64,000 nucleotides of DNA from Candidatus Planktophila dulcis. GTDB taxonomy: Bacteria; Actinomycetota; Actinomycetes; Nanopelagicales; Nanopelagicaceae. The notes below the pieces were generated by a model that saw nothing but the letters and a program-made list of their open reading frames with translations, searched no databases and was not told the DNA's origin. Below, piece after piece: positions 30,065 through 40,695 of the stretch (positions are counted from its first letter, which is position 1; each line of letters starts with the position of its first letter). The stretch is from positions 682,001 through 746,000 of the forward strand of contig NZ_CP016777.1 in the NCBI RefSeq assembly GCF_002288225.1, in the 5' to 3' direction. The position numbers and the translations under genes were made by a program.

Positions 30065-31381
30065 ATGACCGATATCAATCCAACTGCTCTAGCTCAAACA
30101 CACTCCACACCAAGTGCTGCATCTGCACTCGTCGGAGACCCTTCAAAATTTGGTCGCGTTGGCGAAGATGGCACAGTATTTGTTCGCACTAGCGATGGCG
30201 AGAAGCCTGTTGGTTCATATCCAGGCAAGACCGCTGAAGAAGCGCTCGCCTACTTTGTCCGTAAATTTGAAGCCCTTGCATCTGAAGTGGCTCTAACCGC
30301 TGCTCGTATTACAAGCGGTGCCATGGTTCCGCAAGATGCCTACGAAGCTGTGAAGAAGTTGCGCCAGCAAGTACGCGAACTCAACGGTGTTGGCGATCTC
30401 GATGCACTTGCTGCATCTGTTGAACAGATTGAACCTCTTATCGAAGGCCACCGCGAGGCATATGAAGCAAAGAAGGCTGCAGAGGCTGTTGCAAAGGCTG
30501 CTCGCCGCGAACAGATTCTTGTCGAAAAAGAGAAGATTGTGGTTGAGGCTGAGTCTCTTGCACTCTCTGAGAATTGGAAAGTCACAGGCGATCGCCTAAA
30601 GGCTCTCCTTGATGAGTGGAAGGCAGCTCCCCGTCTAGATAAGAAGTCAGATGCTGATTTCTGGAAGCGATTCTCAGCAAGTCGCAATAAGTTTGATAAG
30701 CGCCGTCGCACACACTTTGCTCAACTTGAAGCAACTGCAGGCAAAGTCTCTGAAGCGAAGAACGCGATTATCGCTGAGGCTGAAAAGCTTGCAACTTCAA
30801 CTGATTGGGTAGCAACTGCTCGACGTTACAAGGCATTGATGGATCAATGGAAGGTTGCAGGACGCGGCAAGAAGAGCGATGATGCAAAGCTTTGGGCGCG
30901 ATTTAAAGCAGCTCAGGATCAATTCTTCACAGCTAAGAATGCTGACCTTGAAAAGCGTGAAGTTTCAATGTCTGCAAATCTCATTAAGCGGGAGGAGCTC
31001 ATCGTTCAGATCGAAGCTCTCATCCCATTTACTGATGTAAAGCAAGCAAAGAACGCATTCCGCGAATTGATGAACACATGGACAAAGATTGGTATTACGA
31101 ACCGGGATAAGCGTGCCGCCTTTGATGCTCGCGTTTCCAAGGTAGAGGAAGCCATTAAGCAGGCTGAGGCTGAGATCTGGCGTAAGACAGATCCCACTGC
31201 GAAAGCACGTGCTGCAGAAGTTGTGAAGCAACTCTCTGACTCTATTGAGAACTATGAAAAGACTGCAGCAAAAGCTCAAGCTGCTGGCAATGAGAAGAAG
31301 GCTAAGGAAGCCCTTGAATCTGCGATTGCCCGTAAGTCATGGCTTGATGAGGCGCAGAAGCACCTCGCTGAATTTAACTAG
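30065..31381 (+). CDS. DUF349 repeat coiled-coil protein
   Basis: 438 aa. After about 75 residues (FGRVGEDGTVFVRTSDGEKP start) come a long helical, charged region and three DUF349-type repeats, each with a W followed by a tryptophan-rich stretch: NWKVTGDRLKALLDEWK, DWVATARRYKALMDQWK and KQAKNAFRELMNTWTKIG, each leading into FWKRF, LWARFKAAQDQFF or FDARV. The family is widespread in Actinobacteria; a function is not established. The start at 30065 has an AAGGGGA site; the frame is open upstream over the MBL gene but that part is antisense shadow. It ends seven bases from the relA stop. Confidence 0.9.
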   Translation: MTDINPTALAQTHSTPSAASALVGDPSKFGRVGEDGTVFVRTSDGEKPVGSYPGKTAEEALAYFVRKFEALASEVALTAARITSGAMVPQDAYEAVKKLRQQVRELNGVGDLDALAASVEQIEPLIEGHREAYEAKKAAEAVAKAARREQILVEKEKIVVEAESLALSENWKVTGDRLKALLDEWKAAPRLDKKSDADFWKRFSASRNKFDKRRRTHFAQLEATAGKVSEAKNAIIAEAEKLATSTDWVATARRYKALMDQWKVAGRGKKSDDAKLWARFKAAQDQFFTAKNADLEKREVSMSANLIKREELIVQIEALIPFTDVKQAKNAFRELMNTWTKIGITNRDKRAAFDARVSKVEEAIKQAEAEIWRKTDPTAKARAAEVVKQLSDSIENYEKTAAKAQAAGNEKKAKEALESAIARKSWLDEAQKHLAEFN

Positions 31382-31388
31382 CTCTTCT

Positions 31389-33548
31389 CTAGGTTCTATA
31401 GACGTCATAGACGCCTTCAATGGCGCGTACTGCGGCCAGCACTGAATCAAGATGCTTCGCATCTGCCATTTCAAATGTGAACCGTGAGATTGCAACGCGA
31501 TCCTTTGTTGTACTGACTGCAGCGCTAAGAATATTTACATGCTGCTCAGAAAGTGTGCGTGTGACATCTGCCAGCAATCGCGCACGATCCAAAGCCTCAA
31601 CCTGGATATTGACCAGGAATACGCTGGCAGCGCCTGCGAGCCACTTCACGCCAACAATGCGTTCTTTCTGATTACTGCGTAAATCTGCAGCGTTGATGCA
31701 ATCATCGCGGTGAACAGATATGCCTGAGCCTTTGGTGATAAATCCCATGATGCTATCGCCCGGTACTGGAGTGCAGCATCGAGCAAGTTTTGCCAGTACG
31801 TCATCAACGCCTTCTACTTCAATGGCACTTGATGTGCGTCTTGTCGCCTGCAAGCCAGTTGGAACGTTCTCCATAGTTACTTCTGGATGAGAATCTTCAC
31901 CACCCATACTTGCAACAAGCTTTTCAATGATGGACGCTGCAGATACGTGGCCATCTCCCACTGCGCTATAGAGCGCATCAATATCGGCATAGTGCATATC
32001 GTGTGCAAGTTCGAGAAGTGCATGCCCTGCAAAGATTTTCTGTAGTGGAAGTCCTGCTTTACGCATCTGACGAGCAATGGATTCACGGCCTGCATCAATG
32101 GCCTCTTCGCGGCGCTCCTTGCTAAACCATGCCTTGATCTTTGATCGTGCGCGTGGGCTCTTAACAAAGTTAAGCCAATCGCGACTTGGTCCTGCATGTT
32201 CACCCTTATTGGTAACGATCTCAACCACATCACCGTTATTGAGCTTTGATTCAAGGGGAACTAGTCGTCCATTGACCTTAGCCCCGGCACATCGCAGCCC
32301 CACATCAGTGTGAACAGAGAATGCGAAGTCAACCGGAGTCGATCCCCCTGGGAGTGCTACAACAGAACCCTTCGGAGTAAATACAAATACTTCTGGAGAA
32401 CCCAGATCAAAGCGCAGTGCCTCCAGGAACTCAGATGGATCTTCAGTCTCTTTCTGCCATTCATGCAGTTGTCGAAGCCAGAGCATCTCAGGAGAGTTTG
32501 CTTGCGGGTCTCCCCCTTGCTTATATTTCCAATGCGCTGCAATACCGAACTCAGCACGTGAGTGCATATCGTATGTGCGAATCTGAATTTCAATTGCCTT
32601 GCCATTTGGTCCGATCACCGTCGTGTGAAGTGATTGGTAGAGATTGAACTTCGGCATAGCGATGTAATCTTTAAATCTACCCGGAACAGGGCTCCACCGT
32701 GCGTGGATCGAACCTAGCACTGCATAGCAATCTCGCACATCGTTAACCAGGACACGAATTCCAACGAGGTCGTAGATGTCATTGAAGTCTCGGCCACGAA
32801 CGACCATCTTCTGATAGACGCTGAAGAAGTGCTTCTTGCGACCTGTCACTGTTGAGATGATCGAATCCCTAGCTAAATCCTCTTCAACGGCTTGGATTAC
32901 TTCCGCTGTGAGCGCATCCCGTGAGGGCGAGCGTTCTGCAACAAGACGTGAAATTTCTTCAAACTTCTTAGGCTCCAATACTGAGAAGGAGAGATCTTCT
33001 AACTCCCACTTAATGGCATTCATTCCTAGGCGATGAGCAAGGGGTGCGTAGATATCAAGTGTCTCTCGGGCTTTGCGCGCAGCGCTCTCGCTAGAGACGA
33101 AGTTCCATGTACGAGCGTTATGAAGGCGATCAGCTAGCTTGATCACCAAGACTCGGATATCTCGAGACATTGCAATGACCATCTTGCGCACAGTCTCTGC
33201 TTCAGCAGTCGGACCATAGGTCAACTTGTCGAGCTTTGTAACGCCATCGACAAGCGATGCGACTTCATCACCGAAGTCAGTGCGTAGCTGCTCTAGTGAA
33301 TAAGGAGTGTCTTCCACGGTGTCGTGCAGCAGTGATGCAATCAGTGAAACCTCGTTGAGTCCAAGTTCTGCAAGAATCTGCGTGACAGCAACGGGATGCG
33401 TGATGTAATCCTCACCCGATTTACGCAGTTGACCTTCGTGGGCTTTCTCTGCAACAAGAAATGCCCGTTCGATTGATGCAATATCTGCACCTGGATGATG
33501 CTCCTTAAGCGCACCAATAAGAGGTGCGATTAAGGGCAAGGTATCCAT
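31389..33548 (-). CDS. relA: Bifunctional (p)ppGpp synthetase/hydrolase Rel
   Basis: Stringent-response alarmone enzyme. 719 aa. The hydrolase domain has the HD motif (H51; HDTVEDT at 75-81), and the synthetase domain has FNLYQSLHTTVIG and EIQIRTYDMHSRAEFGIAAHW; both active sites look intact. A TGS domain (VFTPKGSVVALPGGSTPVDF, about 385-450), a zinc-finger region (CCTPVPGD) and a C-terminal ACT domain (VQVEALDRARLLADVTRTL) follow. It is the last gene of a long directon. Confidence 0.97.
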   Translation of the reverse strand: MDTLPLIAPLIGALKEHHPGADIASIERAFLVAEKAHEGQLRKSGEDYITHPVAVTQILAELGLNEVSLIASLLHDTVEDTPYSLEQLRTDFGDEVASLVDGVTKLDKLTYGPTAEAETVRKMVIAMSRDIRVLVIKLADRLHNARTWNFVSSESAARKARETLDIYAPLAHRLGMNAIKWELEDLSFSVLEPKKFEEISRLVAERSPSRDALTAEVIQAVEEDLARDSIISTVTGRKKHFFSVYQKMVVRGRDFNDIYDLVGIRVLVNDVRDCYAVLGSIHARWSPVPGRFKDYIAMPKFNLYQSLHTTVIGPNGKAIEIQIRTYDMHSRAEFGIAAHWKYKQGGDPQANSPEMLWLRQLHEWQKETEDPSEFLEALRFDLGSPEVFVFTPKGSVVALPGGSTPVDFAFSVHTDVGLRCAGAKVNGRLVPLESKLNNGDVVEIVTNKGEHAGPSRDWLNFVKSPRARSKIKAWFSKERREEAIDAGRESIARQMRKAGLPLQKIFAGHALLELAHDMHYADIDALYSAVGDGHVSAASIIEKLVASMGGEDSHPEVTMENVPTGLQATRRTSSAIEVEGVDDVLAKLARCCTPVPGDSIMGFITKGSGISVHRDDCINAADLRSNQKERIVGVKWLAGAASVFLVNIQVEALDRARLLADVTRTLSEQHVNILSAAVSTTKDRVAISRFTFEMADAKHLDSVLAAVRAIEGVYDVYRT

Positions 33549-33559
33549 AGGCTAAAAGG

Positions 33560-34609
33560 TTATTTGCGACCTCTGCGCTTTGGTTGATTGCGTGGTCCGC
33601 TGCCCGTCGATGGTCGAGCTGGTTTCACATCTGCAACAACAGGTGCTCCCCCACGTGCAGCAACTCGCTTTGCAAGTGCCTGCATCGCAGGCTCCTTCTC
33701 GCGCAATTGCGCAAGGAAAGGAGGAGCGATAAATACTGATGAATATGTACCCACAGCCAAACCGATGAAGAGCGCAAGTGAGAGATCCTTCAGTGTTCCA
33801 GCTCCGAGTAGTCCCGCACCCACAAAAAGAATTGCTGCAACGGGAAGGAGTGCAATGATGGAAGTGTTGGCAGAGCGAACCAAAGTCTGATTGACCGCAA
33901 GATTGGTTGCCTGCGAATACGTCATCTTGCTATTAGCAGCAACTGACTTTGTATTCTCTCGAACCTTATCGAAGACAACCACTGTGTCATAGAGCGAATA
34001 ACCAAGAATGGTCAAGAAGCCGATAACCGTGGCTGGCGTAACATCAAAACCAACGAGAGCGTAGATTCCAACAGTAATGAATACGTCATGGATAACTGCA
34101 ACGATGGCAGCGATTGCCATCTTAGGTTCAAATGCCATTGCCAAGAAGAGCATGACAGCAAGTAAGAATGCAATCAAACCGTAGAGAGCTTTCTTTGTAA
34201 TCTCTTTACCCCATGATGGTCCAACAAGCTGTGTATCAATGGATTCAGCCGGAACTGAGAATGTTGTGGTGAGAGCATTTTCTACGACTTGAGATTCAGC
34301 CGGTGTTAGTGAACCAGTTTGGATGCGAATCTTTGAATCGCCAATCTTCTGGACAATTACTTCGCCAGGAATTCCAATATTTTCAACAGATGCGCGAGCT
34401 TGCTCGACAGTCACTGAGGGCTTATTAATGGTGTATGAAGCTCCACCCTTAAACTCAATACCGAGGTGTAAGCCTTGAATAACGAGGGCGCCGATAGATG
34501 CAAGGATGAAGAGAGCTGAGATTGAATACCAGCGCTTGCGACGTTCAATAATGTTGAAAGAGGTCTCACCAGAGTAGAGACGACCACCTAGACCTGAAAG
34601 TTTTGCCAT
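33560..34609 (-). CDS. secF: Protein translocase subunit SecF
   Basis: 349 aa from the ATG at 34609, four bases after secD; a frame open to 34711 lies within secD and is rejected. Six membrane segments are expected. IERRKRWYSIS precedes the first, LGIEFKGGASY follows it, and the SecD/F signature appears as GYSLYDTVVVFDKVREN. The basic, proline-rich tail (GSGPRNQPKRRGRK) is cytoplasmic. With SecD it uses the proton gradient to pull exported proteins. Confidence 0.96.
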   Translation of the reverse strand: MAKLSGLGGRLYSGETSFNIIERRKRWYSISALFILASIGALVIQGLHLGIEFKGGASYTINKPSVTVEQARASVENIGIPGEVIVQKIGDSKIRIQTGSLTPAESQVVENALTTTFSVPAESIDTQLVGPSWGKEITKKALYGLIAFLLAVMLFLAMAFEPKMAIAAIVAVIHDVFITVGIYALVGFDVTPATVIGFLTILGYSLYDTVVVFDKVRENTKSVAANSKMTYSQATNLAVNQTLVRSANTSIIALLPVAAILFVGAGLLGAGTLKDLSLALFIGLAVGTYSSVFIAPPFLAQLREKEPAMQALAKRVAARGGAPVVADVKPARPSTGSGPRNQPKRRGRK

Positions 34610-34613
34610 GTGC

Positions 34614-36131
34614 TTATGCCTCCAAGGTTGTAGTTGGGTGAGACTTACCGATGCTCTTAGCTGAGAAGCCTGAGAGCGGGTGACCGGATGAGAAGAAATT
34701 GCTCTTTGCAATCAAGGTCACGATTGGCTTAGTGAAGATGAATACGACCAAGAGATCGATCAGTGTGACAAGTCCCAGTGTGAAGGCAAATCCTCGAACT
34801 CCACCTACTGCGAAGAAGTAGAGCAATACCGCTGAGAGGATTGAGACCATATCCGCAACGATGATTGTGTGTCGTGCTCGAGCCCAACCACTTTCTACCG
34901 CTGAACGAAGTGATCGACCTTCACGCGCTTCATCTCGAATACGTTCGAAGAAGACGATAAATGAGTCAGCCGTAATACCGATAGCAACAATTGCTCCGGC
35001 AATTCCAGCAAGTGTGAGAGTAAATCCAATCGCCTCACCCAATACAAGGAAGAGAAGATAGAGGAGTGCCGCAGCGATAATTAGCGAAAAGACAGTGATT
35101 AAACCGAGCGCTCGGTAATAGAGAAGAGAGAAGAGGAATACAAGGCCAATTCCAAGAGCACCTGCGATTAGTCCTGCTTCGAGTTGATCAGCACCAAGAG
35201 TTGGTGAGACTTGCTGAACTTCTCCGCGATCGAATGCAAGAGGAAGAGCTCCATACTTGAGCACATTTGCTAAATCTTGCGCCTCTAGCTGGCTAAAGTT
35301 TCCAGTGATTTGAGCATTACCTGACGGGATAGCCTCATTGATAGATGGCGCTGAGACGACAAGACCATCGAGAACGATTGCAACTTGGTTTTGTGGAGAT
35401 GGAAGAGATGTCACACGAGCTGTGAGTGCTCCGAATGCCTTTGTTCCATCACCATTAAATGTCAGAAGAACATACCAAGCGCTTGCACCCTGCTGATCAA
35501 TGCCAGCTGATGCCTTCGAAACCTGTTGTCCAAGAACTTCTGCTGGAGCCAAGATGTATTTGCTTGCACCTGTTCGTGAACATGCCACGATGACATCAGT
35601 GGGAGCATCTGCCCCTGTGCCTTGAAGATTTGCAGTGTTGGTGCAATCTAGCGTTGCAAACTTTGCATTGATTTCTGGGCTCACACCAGCTGCTGGAGTT
35701 GCCGCTGCGGCGCCTGAACCACCAAGTGCTGAAGATTCTGCCAGTACCTGACGAAAGCGAAGTTCTGCGGTCTGTCCAACGAGGTCAACAACTCGACGAC
35801 CTGAATCTCCTGGAACAGAGATAACGATCTGACGGTTTGTGCCACTACCTTGCGCAGTAACTTCAGACTCTGCAACACCAAGTGAGTTAACACGCTGGCG
35901 AATAATGGAGACTGCCTGGTCGATTGCCTCGGATGTGATCTTGTTGGAATCATTAGATGCTCGTGGCTGAAGGGTGACGCTTGTTCCTCCACGAAGATCT
36001 AGGCCGAGTCGGACAGATGTTGCGCCCTGAATGAGGGCGGTAGCCAAGAGGCCGAGAATCAGCACGGCCAAGAGAACTAAGGCGCGAACTGGTCGACCAG
36101 TTGTCTTCACTTGTTTTGTAGGTGTGGACAT
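34614..36131 (-). CDS. secD: Protein translocase subunit SecD
   Basis: 505 aa. One N-terminal membrane segment (about 16-34) is followed by LGLDLRGGTSVTLQP and a large outer domain, then five C-terminal membrane segments with ITADSFIVFFERIRDEAREG. In most Actinobacteria yajC lies between ruvB and secD; here only 11 bases separate them, so yajC is absent from the locus. Confidence 0.97.
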   Translation of the reverse strand: MSTPTKQVKTTGRPVRALVLLAVLILGLLATALIQGATSVRLGLDLRGGTSVTLQPRASNDSNKITSEAIDQAVSIIRQRVNSLGVAESEVTAQGSGTNRQIVISVPGDSGRRVVDLVGQTAELRFRQVLAESSALGGSGAAAATPAAGVSPEINAKFATLDCTNTANLQGTGADAPTDVIVACSRTGASKYILAPAEVLGQQVSKASAGIDQQGASAWYVLLTFNGDGTKAFGALTARVTSLPSPQNQVAIVLDGLVVSAPSINEAIPSGNAQITGNFSQLEAQDLANVLKYGALPLAFDRGEVQQVSPTLGADQLEAGLIAGALGIGLVFLFSLLYYRALGLITVFSLIIAAALLYLLFLVLGEAIGFTLTLAGIAGAIVAIGITADSFIVFFERIRDEAREGRSLRSAVESGWARARHTIIVADMVSILSAVLLYFFAVGGVRGFAFTLGLVTLIDLLVVFIFTKPIVTLIAKSNFFSSGHPLSGFSAKSIGKSHPTTTLEA

Positions 36132-36142
36132 AAGGGCAGAGT

Positions 36143-37183
36143 CTATGCGTCGGGCGCAGGTGTGTCGAAAAGGGTCGCGATTCCAGGAGGTGGTGTTCGT
36201 CCCACATGCTCCCAGCCCAACGCTGTTGCGATGCGACCGCGTGGGGTACGTGCCATAAAGCCATTTCTGACGAGAAAGGGTTCTGCTACAGATTCAACGG
36301 TCTCAGTCTCTTCCCCCACTGCAATGGCAAGGGTGGAAAGACCCACAGGTCCCCCTCCGAAGCGTTCGATGAGAGCAATCAACACAGATCGATCCAATCG
36401 ATCAAGTCCTTTGGCATCTACCTCATACATATCCAGAGCCAACTTCGCATGTTGATGCGAGAGAGCGTTCGATCCTTGCACCTGAGCAAAATCTCTCACA
36501 CGGCGCAGAAGACGATTGGCAATACGTGGTGTGCCACGAGAGCGGCTAGCGATTTCACCAATAGCTAACTTCTCAATAGTAAGCCCTAAGAGTGCTGCGC
36601 TTCGAGAGATAACTTCTTCCAACTCAGATTCTTCATAAAAATCAAGGTGCGCCGTAAAACCAAAACGATCACGTAGTGGAGAAGGCAATAACCCAGCCCT
36701 CGTTGTTGCACCAACCAGAGTGAAGTGCGGCAACTGAAGCGGAATAGCCGTAGCACCGGGTCCCTTACCCACCACAACGTCTACTCGGAAGTCCTCCATC
36801 GCAAGATAGAGAAGTTCTTCTGCAGGCCTTGGCAGACGATGAATTTCATCAAGGAAGAAAATCTCTCCTTCAACAAGAGATGAAAGAATCGCAGCTAGAT
36901 CGCCCGCGTGAGTTATTGCAGGTCCACTAGAAATACGAATAGGAGCCTGCATTTCTGAAGCCAAAATCATTGCAAGAGTTGTCTTACCTAGGCCTGGAGG
37001 GCCAGAGAGCAGAATGTGATCTGCTGCCGCATCTCTCTTACGAGCAGCCGAAAGTAATACATCAATCTGCTCGCGCACGCGATGCTGGCCAATGAAGTCG
37101 CCCAAAGTCTTTGGTCGTAGCGCATGCTCTGCCGCTGCGTCATCATTGCCGCTATACGGATTCACTAATCTCTCTTCAGTCAT
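36143..37183 (-). CDS. ruvB: Holliday junction branch migration ATPase RuvB
   Basis: 346 aa. Walker [10 protein letters not shown], Walker [11 protein letters not shown], sensor 1 [12 protein letters not shown] and the arginine finger region SPLRDRFGF are all present; a winged-helix DNA-binding domain ends the protein ([23 protein letters not shown]). It shares one base with the ruvA stop; ruvC-ruvA-ruvB form a coupled set. Confidence 0.98.
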   Translation of the reverse strand: MTEERLVNPYSGNDDAAAEHALRPKTLGDFIGQHRVREQIDVLLSAARKRDAAADHILLSGPPGLGKTTLAMILASEMQAPIRISSGPAITHAGDLAAILSSLVEGEIFFLDEIHRLPRPAEELLYLAMEDFRVDVVVGKGPGATAIPLQLPHFTLVGATTRAGLLPSPLRDRFGFTAHLDFYEESELEEVISRSAALLGLTIEKLAIGEIASRSRGTPRIANRLLRRVRDFAQVQGSNALSHQHAKLALDMYEVDAKGLDRLDRSVLIALIERFGGGPVGLSTLAIAVGEETETVESVAEPFLVRNGFMARTPRGRIATALGWEHVGRTPPPGIATLFDTPAPDA

Positions 37184-37791
37184 TAGCTCCGACGCCCACT
37201 CTGCAGCGCTGCCTTGAGAAGCTCTGAAATATCAACGTTCTTCGCATCCACTCCACTATCTGCATACTGTGCGATAACGACATTAATCGCTGCATCAGAA
37301 TCCTTTGCGGTAAATCCAAGTGAGATCAGCGCTGAAGTAAGTTGCTCGCGCCAAATAGGTTGGTGGATCTGCTTATGATCGCCTCCACCAAAATCAGAAA
37401 TCTTGCCTTTGAGTTCAAGAATCAATCGCTGCGCTCCCTTGCGACCAATACCCGGAACCTTCTCAATACCTTTGATATCTTCTTGAGCTATCGCAGCTGC
37501 AAGGCTCTGCGGAGTGTGGGCTCCAAGAATTGCAAGAGCAACCTTGGGACCTATTCCAGAAACTGTCTGGACTATTTCAAATGCAGAACGACTCTCTTCA
37601 TCGAGGAAGCCAAAGAGTGTCAGCGAATCTTCTCGAACGACGAGCGATGTGAAGAGTTGGACCGGCGCGCCAATATTTAATTGCGTGCTGGTATTTGATG
37701 TGATGGAGACAGATAAACCAACGCCACCCACCTCAACAACAGTACGATCAGAAGATATTGAACGCACAACTCCATTAATGAGTGAAATCAT
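37183..37791 (-). CDS. ruvA: Holliday junction protein RuvA
   Basis: 202 aa. The OB-fold N-terminus ([26 protein letters not shown]) is followed by two helix-hairpin-helix motifs ([29 protein letters not shown]) and a RuvB-binding C-terminal helical domain ([16 protein letters not shown]). The start overlaps the ruvC stop by four bases. Confidence 0.97.
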   Translation of the reverse strand: MISLINGVVRSISSDRTVVEVGGVGLSVSITSNTSTQLNIGAPVQLFTSLVVREDSLTLFGFLDEESRSAFEIVQTVSGIGPKVALAILGAHTPQSLAAAIAQEDIKGIEKVPGIGRKGAQRLILELKGKISDFGGGDHKQIHQPIWREQLTSALISLGFTAKDSDAAINVVIAQYADSGVDAKNVDISELLKAALQSGRRS

Positions 37792-38342
37792 TTACCCACC
37801 AACTTAGAGAGGCGAGATTTCTCAGCCTTGAGAGCTTCCGCAATTTTGCTATTTCCTCCACCGCGCCAGATGTGACAGATGGCGAGTGCCAGTGCATCCG
37901 TACTATCGACTGGTTTTGGTATCACCTCTAAATTCAATAACCGTTTAACCATCTCAGCAACTTGGGCTTTATTGGCCCGTCCTGAACCTGTCACCGCAGC
38001 TTTCACTTCTGATGGCGTATGCATCATTACTGGAATATTTCGGCGAGCTGCAACGAGGAGTGCGATTCCAGCAGCTTGAGCTGTTCCCATCACTGTTCGC
38101 ACATTGTGTTGAGAGAAAACTCGCTCCACCGCAATGACATCAGGTTTATGGAGTGCAATCCACTCCTCTAGCTCACCTTCAAGTTGAAGTAAGCGTTGTT
38201 CAAGTGGTGCATCAGGGGAAGTGAGAATGACGCCAACGCCAACAAGTCTCAGTGGCTTACCAATAGCGCCTTCAACGATTCCAATGCCACAGCGGGTCAA
38301 CCCTGGGTCAACGCCCAACACTCTTCGCTGCATCTGGCTCAT
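37788..38342 (-). CDS. ruvC: Crossover junction endodeoxyribonuclease RuvC
   Basis: 184 aa. Resolves Holliday junctions. The first catalytic Asp lies in [14 protein letters not shown], the Glu in [15 protein letters not shown], and the last acidic pair in [19 protein letters not shown] hexamer occurs eight bases before the ATG, one base longer than the leaderless spacing seen elsewhere. Confidence 0.97.
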   Translation of the reverse strand: MSQMQRRVLGVDPGLTRCGIGIVEGAIGKPLRLVGVGVILTSPDAPLEQRLLQLEGELEEWIALHKPDVIAVERVFSQHNVRTVMGTAQAAGIALLVAARRNIPVMMHTPSEVKAAVTGSGRANKAQVAEMVKRLLNLEVIPKPVDSTDALALAICHIWRGGGNSKIAEALKAEKSRLSKLVGK

Positions 38343-38374
38343 AACTTCTAAGCCTAGGTCTTAGGACTGACGCA

Positions 38375-39127
38375 TTAAGAAAGGCTCGCCATAACCTCAT
38401 CAGAGACATCAAAGTTTGAGTAGACGTTCTGCACGTCATCTAACTCTTCGATGGCATCAATGAGTTCAAATACTTTCTGGGCGCCTTCAGCATCCAGTGG
38501 GATCTGCATCGATGGAAGGAAGGAGGAGTCAGCTGATTCGTAATCAATACCAGCACTTTGCAGCGCTGTACGAGCTGCCACAAGATCACTTGCTTCGCAG
38601 ACAACTTCAAAGGACTCACCAAGATCGTTCACTTCTTCAACACCAGCGTCGAGTGCTGCTTCAAGAATCGAATCCTCGGTCGCACCAATCGCCTTATTAA
38701 CGATGATGACGCCCTTGCGATTGAAGAGATAAGAGACAGAGCCAGGATCTGCCATGGAGCCACCGTTACGTGTGACAGCAACACGCACTTCAGAGGCTGC
38801 TCGGTTACGATTATCTGAAAGACATTCGATCATGATGGCAACACCGTTTGGTCCGTAGCCTTCATACATAATCGTCTGCCAATCAGCGCCACCAGATTCA
38901 AGACCAGCACCGCGCTTAACTGCGCGTTCAATATTATCTGCAGGCATCGAATTCTTCTTAGCCTTAGCAATTGCATCAAAGAGCGTTGGGTTTCCATCAA
39001 CATCTGGGCCACCATTACGAGATGCAACTTCAATGGCCTTAATCAATTTGGCAAAGTTTTTAGCACGACGGCTATCGATAATTGCCTTCTTATGCTTTGT
39101 TGTTGCCCATTTGGAATGGCCTGACAT
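38375..39127 (-). CDS. yebC: YebC/PmpR family transcriptional regulator or translation factor
   Basis: 250 aa from the ATG that gives [15 protein letters not shown], the universal start of the family, with GAGGTG just upstream; a start five codons earlier is possible but not needed. [24 protein letters not shown] and [22 protein letters not shown] are signatures. Family members bind DNA as regulators, and some have been linked to relief of ribosome stalling. The yebC-ruvC order is conserved. Confidence 0.95.
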   Translation of the reverse strand: MSGHSKWATTKHKKAIIDSRRAKNFAKLIKAIEVASRNGGPDVDGNPTLFDAIAKAKKNSMPADNIERAVKRGAGLESGGADWQTIMYEGYGPNGVAIMIECLSDNRNRAASEVRVAVTRNGGSMADPGSVSYLFNRKGVIIVNKAIGATEDSILEAALDAGVEEVNDLGESFEVVCEASDLVAARTALQSAGIDYESADSSFLPSMQIPLDAEGAQKVFELIDAIEELDDVQNVYSNFDVSDEVMASLS

Positions 39128-39165
39128 TGTTAAACACCTCAATCACTTTTAGCTATGGAACTACT

Positions 39166-39738
39166 TTATCTGCCTTTGCAGATCTCATCAAAAAAGTAGC
39201 GATGCACCGCTAAATCGTGCGTCAATTCTGGATGAAAACTAGTCGCCAGCAGGTTGCCTTCTCTCACCGCAACAGCGTGCTCGCCCGCTGTGGAAAGGAC
39301 TTGAACGGATCTACCGACCTCTTCCACCCATGGGGCGCGGATAAAGACTGCATGAAGTGATGCGCCATTGAACTCAAGATCTGATTCAAAGGAATCAACC
39401 TGACGTCCAAATGCATTACGTCTGACCGTAATATCAAGACCACCAAAAGTCTTCTGCCCAGCAATACCACCGACGATGCGATCGGCAAGAAGAATCATCC
39501 CTGCGCATGAGCCATAGACCGGCAGTCCCTTTGCAATTACTTCCTTGATGGGCTCATAGAGATCAAAACTCTGTGCTAAGTGAATGATTGTTGTTGATTC
39601 TCCACCAGGAAGAATCAGCGCATCTATTCCAGATAATTCTGAAGCACGTCGTACTTCCATTGCTAAATGACCACACTCTGTAGCTGCCCTTATATGCTCG
39701 CGAAAATCACCTTGTAATGCAAGAACGCCAACCTTCAT
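39166..39738 (-). CDS. pdxT: Pyridoxal 5'-phosphate synthase glutaminase subunit PdxT
   Basis: 190 aa. Supplies ammonia from glutamine to PdxS. GVLALQGDFREH start, catalytic Cys in YGSCAGMILLAD, LPGGESTTI, and the His-Glu pair in TSFHPELTHD near the C-terminus. It lies 27 bases after pdxS, with GAGGG upstream of the ATG. Confidence 0.97.
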   Translation of the reverse strand: MKVGVLALQGDFREHIRAATECGHLAMEVRRASELSGIDALILPGGESTTIIHLAQSFDLYEPIKEVIAKGLPVYGSCAGMILLADRIVGGIAGQKTFGGLDITVRRNAFGRQVDSFESDLEFNGASLHAVFIRAPWVEEVGRSVQVLSTAGEHAVAVREGNLLATSFHPELTHDLAVHRYFFDEICKGR

Positions 39739-39765
39739 GGGAGCTAACCCTCAAAGAGAGAAGGG

Positions 39766-40653
39766 TTACCAGCCGCGCTCAGCAAGGCGATGAGGAACTG
39801 GAATGTCTGCGACATTGATTCCCACCATTGCTTCACCTAGGCCGCGAGAGACTTCTGCAAGAACCTTTGCATCGTTAAAGAATGTAGTTGCCTTCACACA
39901 CGCCGCAGCGCGCTGAGCTGGATTTCCAGATTTAAAGATTCCAGAGCCGATAAAGACGCCATCTGCGCCCATCTGCATCATCAACGCAGCATCGGCTGGA
40001 GTTGCAATGCCACCTGCTGTGAAGAGAACGACGGGAAGCTTGCCAGTCTCAGCAACTTCCTTTACGAGTGCATAAGGAGCTTGAAGTTCCTTTGCTGCGA
40101 CATAGAGCTCATCTTCGCGCATTGAAGTAAGGCGGCGAATTTCTGCACCGATGGTGCGCATATGCATCATCGCATTGGAAACATCGCCAGTGCCTGCCTC
40201 GCCCTTTGAGCGAATCATTGCTGCGCCTTCATTTATACGACGAAGAGCTTCGCCAAGATTAGTTGCACCACAGACGAAAGGAATCTTAAATCCCCACTTA
40301 TCAATGTGGTTTGTGTAATCAGCGGGTGTGAGTACTTCGGACTCATCGATGTAATCGACATTGAGAGTCTCGAGGATTTGGGCCTCAACGAAGTGGCCGA
40401 TACGAACCTTTGCCATCACAGGAATTGACACCGCTGCTTGAATCTTTTGAATCATGTCAGGATCTGACATGCGTGCTACTCCGCCTTGTGCACGGATATC
40501 TGCTGGCACACGCTCAAGTGCCATCACCGCACATGCACCTGCATCTTCTGCAATCTTTGCTTGCTCAACATTGACAACATCCATGATGGTGCCGCCCTTG
40601 AGCATTTCAGCCATTCCGCGCTTAACGCGTGCTGTGCCAGTTGCTTCAGACAT
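39766..40653 (-). CDS. pdxS: Pyridoxal 5'-phosphate synthase subunit PdxS
   Basis: 295 aa TIM-barrel enzyme making vitamin B6 cofactor from ribose 5-phosphate, glyceraldehyde 3-phosphate and ammonia. [24 protein letters not shown] start, catalytic lysine regions [16 protein letters not shown] and [15 protein letters not shown], and [24 protein letters not shown] are present. A GGAG lies before the ATG. Confidence 0.98.
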   Translation of the reverse strand: MSEATGTARVKRGMAEMLKGGTIMDVVNVEQAKIAEDAGACAVMALERVPADIRAQGGVARMSDPDMIQKIQAAVSIPVMAKVRIGHFVEAQILETLNVDYIDESEVLTPADYTNHIDKWGFKIPFVCGATNLGEALRRINEGAAMIRSKGEAGTGDVSNAMMHMRTIGAEIRRLTSMREDELYVAAKELQAPYALVKEVAETGKLPVVLFTAGGIATPADAALMMQMGADGVFIGSGIFKSGNPAQRAAACVKATTFFNDAKVLAEVSRGLGEAMVGINVADIPVPHRLAERGW

Positions 40654-40695
40654 GATGAGTAACTCCTAAGTTCACGATCTAATGAGTATTGAAGT

